Assembly: GCA_002493965.1 (NCBI GenBank) | Contig: DLAP01000064.1 | Location: 1-21,486 of the forward strand | Direction of reading: 5' to 3' | Length of the DNA: 21,486 bases | DNA from: Clostridiales bacterium UBA7044 | GTDB lineage: Bacteria > Bacillota > Clostridia > Oscillospirales > Oscillospiraceae | Shown: piece by piece, positions 1 to 7,392 of the stretch | Position numbering within the stretch: position 1 is the stretch's first letter | How the letters are laid out: each line of letters starts with the position of its first letter | Notes under the pieces: model-generated | What the model was told of the DNA's origin: nothing | The model's database searches: none | Seen by the model: the letters and a program-made list of their open reading frames with translations, nothing else | Position numbers and translations under genes: made by a program

Positions 1-17
1 CGTTATTCAGTACGCAT

Positions 18-23
18 TATAAT
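18..23 (+). promoter_or_regulatory. Probable -10 box of promoter for the first gene (partial)
   Basis: A perfect TATAAT lies 31 bases before the ATG of the first gene, a normal distance for a sigma-A promoter. The -35 hexamer would fall outside or at the very edge of the window, so the call rests on the -10 alone. A strong purine-rich ribosome binding site (AGGGGGA, 41-47) follows. Confidence 0.45.
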
Positions 24-54
24 AAATTTCCAGAAATTTTAGGGGGACTGCCCA

Positions 55-360
55 ATGTGCAAAATCGTCACAATCTGCGGGAGCATGAAATTTCAAAACC
101 AAATGGCAGCGATTGCCGGAAAGCTGGAATTGGAAGAAAAATGGGCTGTCATTCCGTGCGTCTGTTTTGATGAAAGCAGGCAGCTAAATCTGTCAGAGCT
201 CCGGCTGTTGGGGAACCTACATCGAAGGAAAATTGAAATCAGCGACGCTATTTTTGTTATGAATGCAGGAGGATATATCGGGCAATCCACACAGCGTGAA
301 ATCGAGTACGCCCGTTCCCTGGGCAAAGAGGTTTTATTCTTAGAACCGATGAATCCATGA
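55..360 (+). CDS. Nucleoside 2-deoxyribosyltransferase-like small protein (DUF4406-like)
   Basis: A 101-residue protein beginning with a beta strand and the signature TICGSMKF (residues 6-13), followed near the end by SDAIFVMN and GGYIGQST-REIEYA. This is the pattern of the small Rossmann-like nucleoside 2-deoxyribosyltransferase family, in which the glycine loop binds the nucleoside and the Glu of REIEYA is the usual position of the catalytic acid. Members exchange or hydrolyse the base of deoxynucleosides, but many short homologues are uncharacterised, so the substrate is unknown. The start is supported by AGGGGGA at 41-47. The stop codon lies just ahead of the NUDIX gene, and the two are probably co-transcribed. 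A joint role in nucleotide salvage or clean-up is inference. Base composition is more AT-rich than rarA downstream. Confidence 0.7.
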   Translation: MCKIVTICGSMKFQNQMAAIAGKLELEEKWAVIPCVCFDESRQLNLSELRLLGNLHRRKIEISDAIFVMNAGGYIGQSTQREIEYARSLGKEVLFLEPMNP

Positions 361-374
361 TAGAGGAGATGCCT

Positions 375-809
375 ATGGTCGAAGTTCATTTTTTTGATGC
401 TGTAAAGGATCCCCTGCTGAAATTTGCGGTGATTCTCTCCAAAACGGACGGAAAATGGGTCTTTTGCAAGCACAGACAGCGCACCACCTGGGAAATCCCC
501 GGTGGACACAGAGAGGAAAATGAAGCGATTTTCGATACTGCCAAACGGGAACTAAACGAAGAAACAGGCGCGGTTGACTTTACGCTGACACCAGTCTGCG
601 CGTATTCCGTAAAAGGGAAAACGAAATTCAATGAAAATGCGGACGATGAAAACTTTGGGATGCTCTACTATGCTGAAATACGCACATTTGAAGAAATCCA
701 TAGTGAAATTGAAAAGATTTTGATTACCGATGCTTTACCTGCGCAATGGACCTACCCTCTCATTCAGCCCAAGCTGATTGCGGAGGCGAAACGAAGAGGA
801 TATGTTTGA
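375..809 (+). CDS. NUDIX hydrolase
   Basis: A 144-residue single-domain NUDIX protein. The NUDIX box is complete: G44, E50, R58-E59-L60, E62-E63 and G65, matching Gx5Ex7REUxEExGU, so the Mg-binding pyrophosphohydrolase site is intact. Upstream, WEIPGGH is typical of 8-oxo-dGTP/NTP-type NUDIX enzymes that hydrolyse nucleoside diphosphates linked to another group; the actual substrate cannot be read from sequence. Two further in-frame ATGs lie upstream (357 and 369). I chose 375 because AGAGGAG (362-368) sits six bases before it, whereas 357 overlaps the stop of the preceding gene and has no good site. It is probably in one transcript with the deoxyribosyltransferase-like gene. Confidence 0.85.
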   Translation: MVEVHFFDAVKDPLLKFAVILSKTDGKWVFCKHRQRTTWEIPGGHREENEAIFDTAKRELNEETGAVDFTLTPVCAYSVKGKTKFNENADDENFGMLYYAEIRTFEEIHSEIEKILITDALPAQWTYPLIQPKLIAEAKRRGYV

Positions 810-847
810 ACAACCATTTCAGTTACGAAAACAGTGAGGAACCGCCT

Positions 848-2110
848 ATGTACCAGCCTTTAGCAGACCTCCTTCGCCCCCAGACTCTGGACGAGGTGTA
901 CGGTCAGGAACATATTTTAGGAAAAGACGCCATCCTGCGGCGGCTGATCGACTCCGGGAACATTCCCAATATGGTCTTCTATGGTCCCAGCGGTACGGGC
1001 AAGACCACTGTGGCCAAGATCATTGCCAAGCAGACCAACCGCACCCTGTACCAGCTCAACGCCACCACCGCCTCTACGTCAGACATCAAGGACATTGTTT
1101 CCCAACTGGACACCTTCATGACCCCCAACGGGGTGCTGCTATACCTGGACGAAATTCAGTCCTTCAATAAAAAGCAGCAGCAGTCGCTTTTGGAGCACAT
1201 CGAAAACGGGAAGATCACCCTCATTGCCTCTACCACGGAAAACCCCTACTTCTATGTATTCAACGCCATCCTGAGCCGGTCCACGGTGTTTGAGTTCAAG
1301 CAGATCTCCGCCGAGGCGGCTTTGCAGGCCGTGAAGCGGGCGGTTGCCTTTTTAGAGCAGCGGATTGCCCTGACGGCGGAGCCGGAGGAAGGGGCTTTGG
1401 AGTACATCGCCTCCGCCTGCGGCGGGGATATCCGTAAGGCCATGAATGCCCTGGAAGTGCTCTTCTCCGCCGGTCAGCCGGAAAACGGCTGTTTGCCCCT
1501 GACCCTGGCGGACGCCAAAGCTGTCACCCAGAAAAGTGCCCTCCGGGCGGATCGGGACGGAGACAGCCACTATGACCTGCTGTCCGCTCTGCAAAAGTCC
1601 ATCCGCGGCTCCGATCCGGATGCCGCCTGTCACTATCTGGCAAGGCTCCTGGAGGCAGGGCAGATGCAATCCGCCTGCCGCCGTCTCATGGTCATCGCCG
1701 CCGAGGACGTGGGCCTAGCCTATCCTCAAATTATCCCCATTGTCAACGCCTGCGTGGACATGGCACTGAAGCTGGGAATGCCAGAGGCCCGGATTCCCCT
1801 GGGAGACGCCGCCGTGCTCATGGCCACCTCCCCCAAGAGCAACTCCGGCCACATTGCCCTGGACATGGCGCTCAGTGACGTACGCAAGGGGAAGACTGGA
1901 GATTTCCCCCGGCATCTGCAAAACGTCCACGCCGATTCCTACACTATGGAGCGGGAGCAGGGCTATCTCTATCCCCATGACTTCCCCAATCACTGGGTAC
2001 AGCAGCAGTATTTACCGGACGAGCTGGTGGGCACCACCTATTATGAATACGGCCCCAACAAGCTGGAGCAGGCGGCCAAGCAATACTGGGACGCCATCAA
2101 AGGGAGGTAA
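848..2110 (+). CDS. rarA: RarA (MgsA/WRNIP1-type) AAA+ ATPase, replication-associated recombination protein A
   Basis: A 420-residue AAA+ clamp-loader-like ATPase that acts at stalled replication forks and interacts with SSB. It starts with the family's typical PLADLLRPQTLDEVYGQEH. Walker A is GPSGTGKT (46-53), Walker B is LLYLDEI (97-103), sensor 1 is STTEN (about 128-132), and the probable arginine finger is in ILSRS (141-145). The C-terminal half contains the conserved lid and tetramerisation region (residues with SGDARKAMN-like CGGDIRKAMN, then AEDVGLAYP and MATSPKSNS). Length matches the family. The reading frame is open from 746, but GTGAGGA at 834-840 and family alignment put the start at 848. 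It is only 38 bases from the NUDIX stop, so it is likely co-transcribed. Confidence 0.95.
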   Translation: MYQPLADLLRPQTLDEVYGQEHILGKDAILRRLIDSGNIPNMVFYGPSGTGKTTVAKIIAKQTNRTLYQLNATTASTSDIKDIVSQLDTFMTPNGVLLYLDEIQSFNKKQQQSLLEHIENGKITLIASTTENPYFYVFNAILSRSTVFEFKQISAEAALQAVKRAVAFLEQRIALTAEPEEGALEYIASACGGDIRKAMNALEVLFSAGQPENGCLPLTLADAKAVTQKSALRADRDGDSHYDLLSALQKSIRGSDPDAACHYLARLLEAGQMQSACRRLMVIAAEDVGLAYPQIIPIVNACVDMALKLGMPEARIPLGDAAVLMATSPKSNSGHIALDMALSDVRKGKTGDFPRHLQNVHADSYTMEREQGYLYPHDFPNHWVQQQYLPDELVGTTYYEYGPNKLEQAAKQYWDAIKGR

Positions 2111-2112
2111 CT

Positions 2113-2349
2113 ATGGACATTCGGGTTGGCGATATCTTAACCATGAAGAAAGCCCATCCCTGTGGGGAAAAACGGTGGCTTGTGCTGCGCACAGGAGCGG
2201 ACTTCCGGCTTCGGTGCTTAGGCTGCGGTCACGAGCTGATGACCCCCCGGTTCAAGGCGGAAAAAAATATCCGCTCCGTGGAGCGGAAACAGGAAACAAA
2301 TAAGTCGGGACTTGCAGAAGATATTGGAAAAACGGAAAATAGAAATTGA
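2113..2349 (+). CDS. DUF951 domain protein
   Basis: A 78-residue protein whose first 59 residues carry the DUF951 pattern: VGDILTMKK, HPCG, then RLRCLGCGHELM. C35 and C38 with the nearby C17 and H40 look like a small metal-binding or redox cluster. The family is widespread and conserved in Bacillota but has no assigned function. The ATG lies two bases after the rarA stop, and AAAGGGAGG (about 2100-2108) at the end of rarA serves as its ribosome site, indicating coupling. The last 18 or so residues (QETNKSGLAEDIGKTENRN-like tail) are polar and not part of the usual domain; they coincide with a drop in GC content and may be a replaced 3' end. Confidence 0.85.
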   Translation: MDIRVGDILTMKKAHPCGEKRWLVLRTGADFRLRCLGCGHELMTPRFKAEKNIRSVERKQETNKSGLAEDIGKTENRN

Positions 2350-2363
2350 AGGAGGGTAAATAT

Positions 2364-2723
2364 ATGGAATTGATTATGCAGCCTACTTTTTCAACATGTG
2401 GACAAGCGTGTATTGCCATGATTACTGGGAAAAGTATTGAAGAAGTAATTCAAGATATGAAAACAGAGGGAGCTACAAGTATCGGTCAACTGATAGAAAT
2501 ACTTGATTTTTATGGTATCGGTCACTCCGAAAAAAATATACGGATTTCCAAGAAAAAACCTGTTCCCTATCCGTATTCGATTTTGACAGTCCATACACTT
2601 GCGGGATATACACATTGGACGCTGTTTTATGATAATAAATATTATGACCCAGAGTTTGGTTTATTTGAGGGCGAATACACACATGGCAAAATTACATCAT
2701 TTTTAGAAATATATGCCAAATAG
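2364..2723 (+). CDS. Stand-alone C39-like (papain-fold) cysteine peptidase
   Basis: A 119-residue protein with the layout of a C39-like peptidase domain: Q6 (oxyanion hole), C12-G13 (nucleophile, in PTFSTCGQAC), H84 in GYTHWTLF and D95 in YYDPEFG. Such domains usually cleave double-glycine leader peptides when fused to ABC exporters; here it is free-standing, has no signal peptide and no transporter nearby, so the substrate is unknown. Other members of this fold act as acyl- or peptidyltransferases. The start at 2364 is set by GGAGGG (2351-2356); an upstream in-frame ATG at 2346 has no such site. The gene is clearly more AT-rich than rarA and pepT beside it, suggesting recent acquisition. Confidence 0.7.
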   Translation: MELIMQPTFSTCGQACIAMITGKSIEEVIQDMKTEGATSIGQLIEILDFYGIGHSEKNIRISKKKPVPYPYSILTVHTLAGYTHWTLFYDNKYYDPEFGLFEGEYTHGKITSFLEIYAK

Positions 2724-2758
2724 ATCATTCCAGTTTGTCGTATTACAATTGAATCAGA

Positions 2759-2805
2759 AAAGCCGCCAAGGATTTCTTTTCATCCTTGACGGCTTTCTCT
2801 TTTTT
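2759..2805 (+). terminator. Intrinsic terminator after the C39-like gene
   Basis: A 15-bp stem with one C/A mismatch (arms 2759-2773 and 2782-2796, loop of 8) is followed by CTCTTTTTT. It lies between convergent genes (the peptidase on plus, pepT on minus). The good T-tract is on the plus strand; on minus only TTTT follows, so it may also act weakly for pepT. Confidence 0.9.
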
Positions 2806-2867
2806 AATGCACGATTGGAATTTCTTACATTGAAGAAACTGAACCTTCTCTTTTGAAAGCCTGATCC

Positions 2868-4073
2868 TTAGAACCCCGTTAAAATCTCCACCAGCATCTC
2901 CACGCACTTCTCCATATCCTCTACGGGAATATACTCGAATCTGCCGTGGAAGTTCTCGCCACCGGTACACAGGTTGGGACAGGGCAGCCCTTCGTAGCTT
3001 AAGCGGGCGCCGTCGGTGCCGCCCCGGATGGGGACTTCCTTCGGCTTCATACCCACCTTTTCCATGGCGGCCTTGGCCCGCTCCACCACATACATACAGG
3101 GCTCAATGCACTTTCTCATATTGAAGTAGCTGTCCTTCAGCTGAAGTTCCAGGGTTCCCTCTCCGTACTTGCGGTTGATGAAGTCGGCGGCGGCAGTCAT
3201 GACCGCCTTCTTTTCCTCAAACCTGCCCATATCGTGATCCCGGACGATATACTGCATCTGGGTATTCTCCACCTCGCCCCGGATTCCCAGCAGATGGATA
3301 AAGCCCTCGTAACCCTCCGTGTATTCCGGCCGCTGGTTCACTGGCAGCAGAGCGTTATACTCCATAGCGATGAGCATGGAATTTACCATCTTATCCTTGG
3401 CAGAACCGGGATGGATGTTCAGGCCGTGGACAATCACCTTGGCACCGGCGGCGTTGAAATTCTCATATTCGATCTCTCCCAGGGTGCCACCGTCGGCGGT
3501 GTAGGCGTAGTCCGCCCCAAAGCCCTTCACGTCGAACCGGTCCGCCCCCTGGCCCACTTCCTCGTCGGGAGTAAAGCCGATTTTCAGGGTAGCGTGGCGA
3601 TGATCCCCTTTCAGGAGAATTTCCGCCGCCGCCAGGATCTCCGCCACGCCGGCCTTGTCATCGGCCCCCAGCAGGGTGGTGCCGTCGGTGACGATCAGGT
3701 GCTTGCCGTGGTGGTTTTGGAGGCTCTCGTATTCGCTCTCCCGGAGGAAGATGCCCTTCTCTTTGTTCAGGCACACATCTCCGCCCTGGTATTCCACAAT
3801 TTTCGCATGGATATTGGCGCCGGAAGCATCCGGGGCAGTGTCCATATGGGCAATGAGGCCGATGGTGGGAAGGCTGGGGTCGCCAGGTACCGTGCCATAG
3901 ACATAGCCGTTTTCATCCATCCGGGCATCCCCAATGCCCATCTCCCGCATTTCCTCCACCAGGGCTTTCCCCAAAACCAGCTGCTTTGCGGTAGAGGGGA
4001 AGGTATTCGATTCCTCATCGGACTGGGTGTCAAAGCTGACATAGCGCAAAAAGCGCTCTACAACTGAAGACAT
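2868..4073 (-). CDS. pepT: Peptidase T (tripeptide aminopeptidase, M20B)
   Basis: A 401-residue cytoplasmic di-zinc aminopeptidase that removes the N-terminal residue from tripeptides. The M20 metal site is complete: H76 and D78 in AHMDTAPD, the bridging Asp in LLGADDKAG (138-139), the catalytic/ligand pair E171-E172 in TPDEEVGQG, D194 in TADGG, and the C-terminal His in GGENFHGRFE. The N-terminus FLRYVSFDTQSDE is typical of PepT. GAAAGGAAC on the minus strand lies just before the ATG at 4073. No promoter is visible in the 71 bases to ackA, which hold the ackA hairpin, so transcription probably comes by readthrough or from within ackA. Confidence 0.96.
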   Translation of the reverse strand: MSSVVERFLRYVSFDTQSDEESNTFPSTAKQLVLGKALVEEMREMGIGDARMDENGYVYGTVPGDPSLPTIGLIAHMDTAPDASGANIHAKIVEYQGGDVCLNKEKGIFLRESEYESLQNHHGKHLIVTDGTTLLGADDKAGVAEILAAAEILLKGDHRHATLKIGFTPDEEVGQGADRFDVKGFGADYAYTADGGTLGEIEYENFNAAGAKVIVHGLNIHPGSAKDKMVNSMLIAMEYNALLPVNQRPEYTEGYEGFIHLLGIRGEVENTQMQYIVRDHDMGRFEEKKAVMTAAADFINRKYGEGTLELQLKDSYFNMRKCIEPCMYVVERAKAAMEKVGMKPKEVPIRGGTDGARLSYEGLPCPNLCTGGENFHGRFEYIPVEDMEKCVEMLVEILTGF

Positions 4074-4097
4074 ATTGTTCGTTCCTTTCTCCTTGTG

Positions 4098-4129
4098 AAA
4101 AGGAGCCGCCGCTTTGTTCGCGGCGGCTC
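4098..4129 (-). terminator. Probable terminator of ackA
   Basis: A perfect 10-bp GC-rich stem (4103-4112 with 4120-4129, loop of 7) is followed on the minus strand by CTTTTC. The T-tract is short, so termination may be partial and allow pepT expression. Confidence 0.7.
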
Positions 4130-4144
4130 TCTTGCTTTTGAAAT

Positions 4145-5335
4145 TTACTTTGCGGCGTTGACCAGCTCGGCGGTGTCCTGAGCGATCATCAGTTCCTCGT
4201 TGGTGGGAATGACCCAGACGGTTACTTTGGAATCGTCGGTGGAAATGATGGCTTCCTTACCACGGACGTTGTTCTTCTCGGGGTCGATCTTGACGCCCAG
4301 GAACTGGAGGCCCTCGCAGATCCGGGCCCGCATGGAGGCGGAGTTCTCGCCCACACCAGCGGTGAACACCAGGCAGTCCAGACCGCCCAGAGCGGCAGCG
4401 TAGGAGCCGATATACTTGCGGACCTCGTAGGCGAACTTATTCAGAGCCAGAGCGCAGTTCTCGTTGCCCTTTTCAGCCTCGCCCTCAATGTCACGGAAGT
4501 CGGAGGAAACCTCGCTGAGGGCCAGCACGCCGGACTTCTTGTTGAGCATATTCAGGGCTTCATCAGGAGTCATCTTGTACTTATTCATCACGAACTGCAC
4601 AACAGCGGGATCCAGGTCGCCGGAGCGGGTGCCCATGGGTACACCGGCCAGAGGGGTCAGACCCATGGAGGTGTCCTGGCACTTGCCGTCCTTCACAGCG
4701 GACAGAGAGGAGCCGTTGCCCAGGTGGCAGTTGATGAGCTTCATATCCTTGCGGCCCATCAGTTCGATGGCACGCTTGGTCACATACTTATGGGAGGTGC
4801 CGTGGAAGCCATAGCGGCGGATGGAGTCGTTCTTGTAGTATTCGGTGGGAATGGCGTAGCGGTAAGCCACAGGGGGCATGGTCATGTGGAAAGCGGTATC
4901 AAAAACAGCAACCTGGGGGGTCTTGGGCATAACCGCCTGGCAGGCCCGAATACCCATCAGGTTTGCGGGGTTGTGGAGGGGCCCGAGAGGAATGCACTTC
5001 TCGATGGCGGCAATCACTTCGTCATTGATGATGCAGGAATCAAAGAACTCCATGCCGCCATGCAGGACGCGATGGCCAACGGCGTCGATCTCGTCGGTGG
5101 ACTTGATCACACCGTCCACGGGATCCACCAGGATAGCCAGCACTGCCTGGATGGCCTCGGAATGGGTGGGCATGGGGATGTCCTTGACCACCTTCTTGCC
5201 GTGGGCATTGTGGGTCAGCCGGCCGTCAATGTAGATACGCTCGCACAGGCCTTTGGCGGACACGTCGCCGGTGTCGGGATTCATGAGCTGATACTTCAGG
5301 CTGGAAGAGCCAGCATTGATAATGAGAACATTCAT
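4145..5335 (-). CDS. ackA: Acetate kinase
   Basis: A 396-residue acetate kinase, full length for the family, converting acetyl phosphate and ADP to acetate and ATP, the energy-yielding last step of acetate fermentation. Catalytic residues are all visible: N7 (NAGSSSLKYQL), R89 (GHRVLHGG), D146 (VFDTAFH), H178 (YGFHGTSH), the phosphate loop HLGNGSS (204-210) and R237 (GTRSGDLDP). AGGAGG lies 11 bases before the ATG on the minus strand. The usual partner pta is not in the window. The divergent neighbour tmcAL consumes acetate, a plausible metabolic link. Confidence 0.97.
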   Translation of the reverse strand: MNVLIINAGSSSLKYQLMNPDTGDVSAKGLCERIYIDGRLTHNAHGKKVVKDIPMPTHSEAIQAVLAILVDPVDGVIKSTDEIDAVGHRVLHGGMEFFDSCIINDEVIAAIEKCIPLGPLHNPANLMGIRACQAVMPKTPQVAVFDTAFHMTMPPVAYRYAIPTEYYKNDSIRRYGFHGTSHKYVTKRAIELMGRKDMKLINCHLGNGSSLSAVKDGKCQDTSMGLTPLAGVPMGTRSGDLDPAVVQFVMNKYKMTPDEALNMLNKKSGVLALSEVSSDFRDIEGEAEKGNENCALALNKFAYEVRKYIGSYAAALGGLDCLVFTAGVGENSASMRARICEGLQFLGVKIDPEKNNVRGKEAIISTDDSKVTVWVIPTNEELMIAQDTAELVNAAK

Positions 5336-5375
5336 TTTTGGGGTTGCCTCCTAAATAAATTGATTTTCTTTTTTC

Positions 5376-5395
5376 GCTATCTGTGGTATGATAGC
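5376..5395 (+). promoter_or_regulatory. Possible tmcAL extended -10 within a dyad
   Basis: TGGTATGAT (5384-5392) resembles an extended -10 box (TGn plus TATGAT) for the plus-strand tmcAL gene; no good -35 lies at the proper distance. It sits inside an inverted repeat, GCTATC (5376-5381) and GATAGC (5390-5395). The dyad is in the 5' leader of ackA and could be a regulator site or simply chance. Confidence 0.35.
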
Positions 5396-5408
5396 CATAA
5401 CTAAAGAC

Positions 5409-5437
5409 ATTATAGTGTATTTTTTCCAATTTCTCAA
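5409..5437 (-). promoter_or_regulatory. ackA promoter
   Basis: On the minus strand TTGAGA (5432-5437) is separated by exactly 17 bases from a perfect TATAAT (5409-5414), about 73 bases before the ackA ATG. This is a strong sigma-A promoter in the ackA-tmcAL divergent region. Confidence 0.85.
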
Positions 5438-5477
5438 GTCCCTGGCAAAATATTTTTGAGAAAAGGCGGGATTTTTC

Positions 5478-6626
5478 ATGATTGTTGGCATTGTCTGCGA
5501 ATATAACCCCTTTCATCTGGGGCACCTGCATCAAATTCAGCGCATCCGGTGGGAATTGGGGGAGGACACGCCTATCGTCTGCGCCATGAGCGGCAATTTC
5601 GTCCAGCGGGGCGAACCTGCCCTGTTTGATAAAAGCATCCGGGCAGAAGCCGCCGCTCTCTGCGGGGCAGATCTGGTGGTGGAGCTGCCGGTGACGGCGG
5701 CCCTGTCTTCGGCGGAGGGGTTCGCCGCTGGGGGTGTTAACCTGCTGTCCCGGCTCTGTGACACACTCTGCTTTGGAACGGAGAACGGTGAAAAAAAACA
5801 GCTGACAGAAACGGCTCAGGCTCTGCTGGACGACCGGTTCCCACTGCTTCTTCGTCAGGCTCTGGACACCGGTATCTCCTTCCCCGCCGCCCGAGCGGAG
5901 GCTTTGCAAGCCATGGGCATGGACGATGGTCTGCTGCGTCAGCCCAATGACATTCTGGCCGTGGAATACTGCAAGGCAGTGCTCACGCAGAATGCGTCTA
6001 TGGAGATTTTCCCCATCCACCGTCCCGGAAGCTATCACGCGGACACCCTGGACGTGGATGCTCCCTCCGCCACCGCCATCCGCCAGCGGATTCTTGCCGG
6101 GGAGCCCTGGGAAGCTGCCGTACCTGCCCCCGCTGTCCCTCTGTTTACCGGTGCCGCCAAACATACCCTGTCCGCAGGAGAACGGGCGGTTCTGGGAAAA
6201 CTGCGCACCATGTCCGAGGAAGAATTTGCGTCCCTGCCCTATGGCAGTGAGGGTCTTTGGCGGAAGCTGATGCACGCCAGTCGCCAAGGAAACAGCCTGG
6301 AGGACATTTTCACCGCTGTAAAGTCCAAGCGTTACACCCGGACCCGGCTCCAGCGGATGGTAATGTGCGCCTTCCTGGGCATTTCTGACGAAGCAATGAA
6401 GTCCCCCCTGCCCTATGTCCGGGTGCTGGCTTTCAGCGACCGGGGCAGAGCCCTTCTGGGAAGCGTCCGGGAGGACCGTTTCTTCGTCAACGCCGGAGCA
6501 CCCATGGACCATCCTTACCAGGCATTGGAAAACCGCTGCGGCGACTTGTATGGTCTCTGTTGCACAGAGGGCACCGAAGCCCCTGGGCGGGAGCAGCGCC
6601 GCCGGGTTTCCTACCTCCGGGGTTGA
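5478..6626 (+). CDS. tmcAL: tRNA(Met) cytidine acetate ligase TmcAL (YlbM)
   Basis: A 382-residue nucleotidyltransferase-fold enzyme. In Bacillus, TmcAL activates acetate with ATP and acetylates the wobble cytidine of elongator tRNA-Met (ac4C34), aiding decoding of AUG over AUA. The start MIVGIVCEYNPFHLGH contains the HxGH nucleotidyltransferase motif (H13, H16), followed by MSGNFVQRGEPALF and ADLVVELP, all hallmarks of the family; SGS-like HRPGSYHADT and the ATAIR segment follow further on. Length is close to the usual 390-415. The ribosome site is weak (AAAGGCGGGA at about 5462-5471). It is transcribed divergently from ackA, whose product handles the same substrate, acetate. Confidence 0.93.
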   Translation: MIVGIVCEYNPFHLGHLHQIQRIRWELGEDTPIVCAMSGNFVQRGEPALFDKSIRAEAAALCGADLVVELPVTAALSSAEGFAAGGVNLLSRLCDTLCFGTENGEKKQLTETAQALLDDRFPLLLRQALDTGISFPAARAEALQAMGMDDGLLRQPNDILAVEYCKAVLTQNASMEIFPIHRPGSYHADTLDVDAPSATAIRQRILAGEPWEAAVPAPAVPLFTGAAKHTLSAGERAVLGKLRTMSEEEFASLPYGSEGLWRKLMHASRQGNSLEDIFTAVKSKRYTRTRLQRMVMCAFLGISDEAMKSPLPYVRVLAFSDRGRALLGSVREDRFFVNAGAPMDHPYQALENRCGDLYGLCCTEGTEAPGREQRRRVSYLRG

Positions 6627-6651
6627 CTTTTCCTCTGTTCCATGTTATCAT
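6623..6651 (+). promoter_or_regulatory. Promoter of the YitT-family gene
   Basis: TTGACT (6623-6628), overlapping the tmcAL stop codon, then 17 bases, then TATCAT (6646-6651) preceded by TGT, an extended -10. It lies 31 bases before the downstream ATG, so the membrane protein probably has its own transcript. Confidence 0.65.
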
Positions 6652-6682
6652 ACCCCGAAACAACAAGGAGAAACACAACAAC

Positions 6683-7321
6683 ATGTCCTTTTCTCTGCCA
6701 AAGTTAAAATCCACTTACTGCATCATCGCCTTTCTCGCCTCCGCCTTTCAGGCTTTCGGTATGTACAACATTCACGCCCTGTCCGGGGTGACGGAAGGCG
6801 GGATCTTCGGCCTGATTCTTCTGCTGGATCACTGGCTGCATCTCTCCCCCGCCATTACCAGCTTTCTGCTCAACGGCGGCTGTTATCTGCTGGGCTGGAA
6901 GACCCTGGGCAAGGACTTTATCGGCTATTCCGTGGTCGCCTCTCTGGGCTACTCCGCATCCTACGCCATCTGTGAGCAGTTCCCACCCTTGTGGCCCCAG
7001 ATCGCGAATCTGCCCCTGACCGCCGCCCTGGTTGGCGCTCTGTTCATCGGCATCGGCGCGGGACTGGTCGTTCGCATCGGCGGCGCCACCTCCGGCGATG
7101 ACGCCCTGGCCATGAGCCTCCGGGCCATTACCGGATTGCGCGTGGAAAAAATCTACCTGATCAGTGACCTGACGGTGCTGGCTCTCTCCTTAAGCTACAT
7201 TCCGCTCCGCCGCATCGGCTACTCATTGCTTACGGTAATCCTCTCCGGCCAGATCATCGGCTGGATTCAGAAAATTCCTTTACCCAAAAAGAGGACCCCA
7301 CATCCAGGCTGCAAGGAATGA
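6683..7321 (+). CDS. YitT-family membrane protein, short form
   Basis: A 212-residue integral membrane protein with about five or six hydrophobic segments (roughly 12-30, 38-52, 57-73, 80-98, 110-133, 155-172). The glycine-rich GGATSGDDALA with the following TGLRVEKIYLISDL matches the YitT/DUF161 signature (GxSTGGxD, KIYLxxD). Function is unknown; relatives are proposed transporters. Typical homologues of 280-300 residues end in a cytosolic DUF2179 domain; this one stops right after the membrane part with a basic tail (PLPKKRTPHPGCKE), so it is a short variant. Start 6683 follows AAGGAG (6665-6670); the open frame upstream lies inside tmcAL. A terminator overlaps the stop. Confidence 0.82.
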   Translation: MSFSLPKLKSTYCIIAFLASAFQAFGMYNIHALSGVTEGGIFGLILLLDHWLHLSPAITSFLLNGGCYLLGWKTLGKDFIGYSVVASLGYSASYAICEQFPPLWPQIANLPLTAALVGALFIGIGAGLVVRIGGATSGDDALAMSLRAITGLRVEKIYLISDLTVLALSLSYIPLRRIGYSLLTVILSGQIIGWIQKIPLPKKRTPHPGCKE

Positions 7322-7337
7322 ACCTTGCGGCCTTTTT
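7307..7337 (+). terminator. Intrinsic terminator of the YitT-family gene
   Basis: A 10-bp stem with one G/U pair (7307-7316 with 7323-7332, loop of 6) is followed directly by TTTTT (7333-7337). The stop codon 7319-7321 is in the loop. This insulates the MATE operon promoter that starts about 27 bases downstream. Confidence 0.92.
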
Positions 7338-7363
7338 ATGCAAACAGGATAGGAACCGGCTCC

Positions 7364-7392
7364 TTGACAAATGTCCGATTTCGTACTATAAT
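7364..7392 (+). promoter_or_regulatory. Consensus promoter of the membrane protein-MarR-MATE operon
   Basis: TTGACA (7364-7369), a 17-base spacer and TATAAT (7387-7392) give a full-consensus sigma-A promoter. Such strength in front of a regulator and an exporter implies tight repression, consistent with the operator-like dyads lying in the spacer and just after the -10. Confidence 0.93.

Noticed and set aside
746..847. Upstream extension of rarA to an ATG at 746
   Set aside because: It overlaps the NUDIX gene, lacks a ribosome site, and the extra residues are not part of RarA.
5226..6512. A 428-codon open frame on the minus strand opposite tmcAL
   Set aside because: tmcAL is clearly real on the plus strand; the frame runs through the ackA promoter and start and shows no domain.
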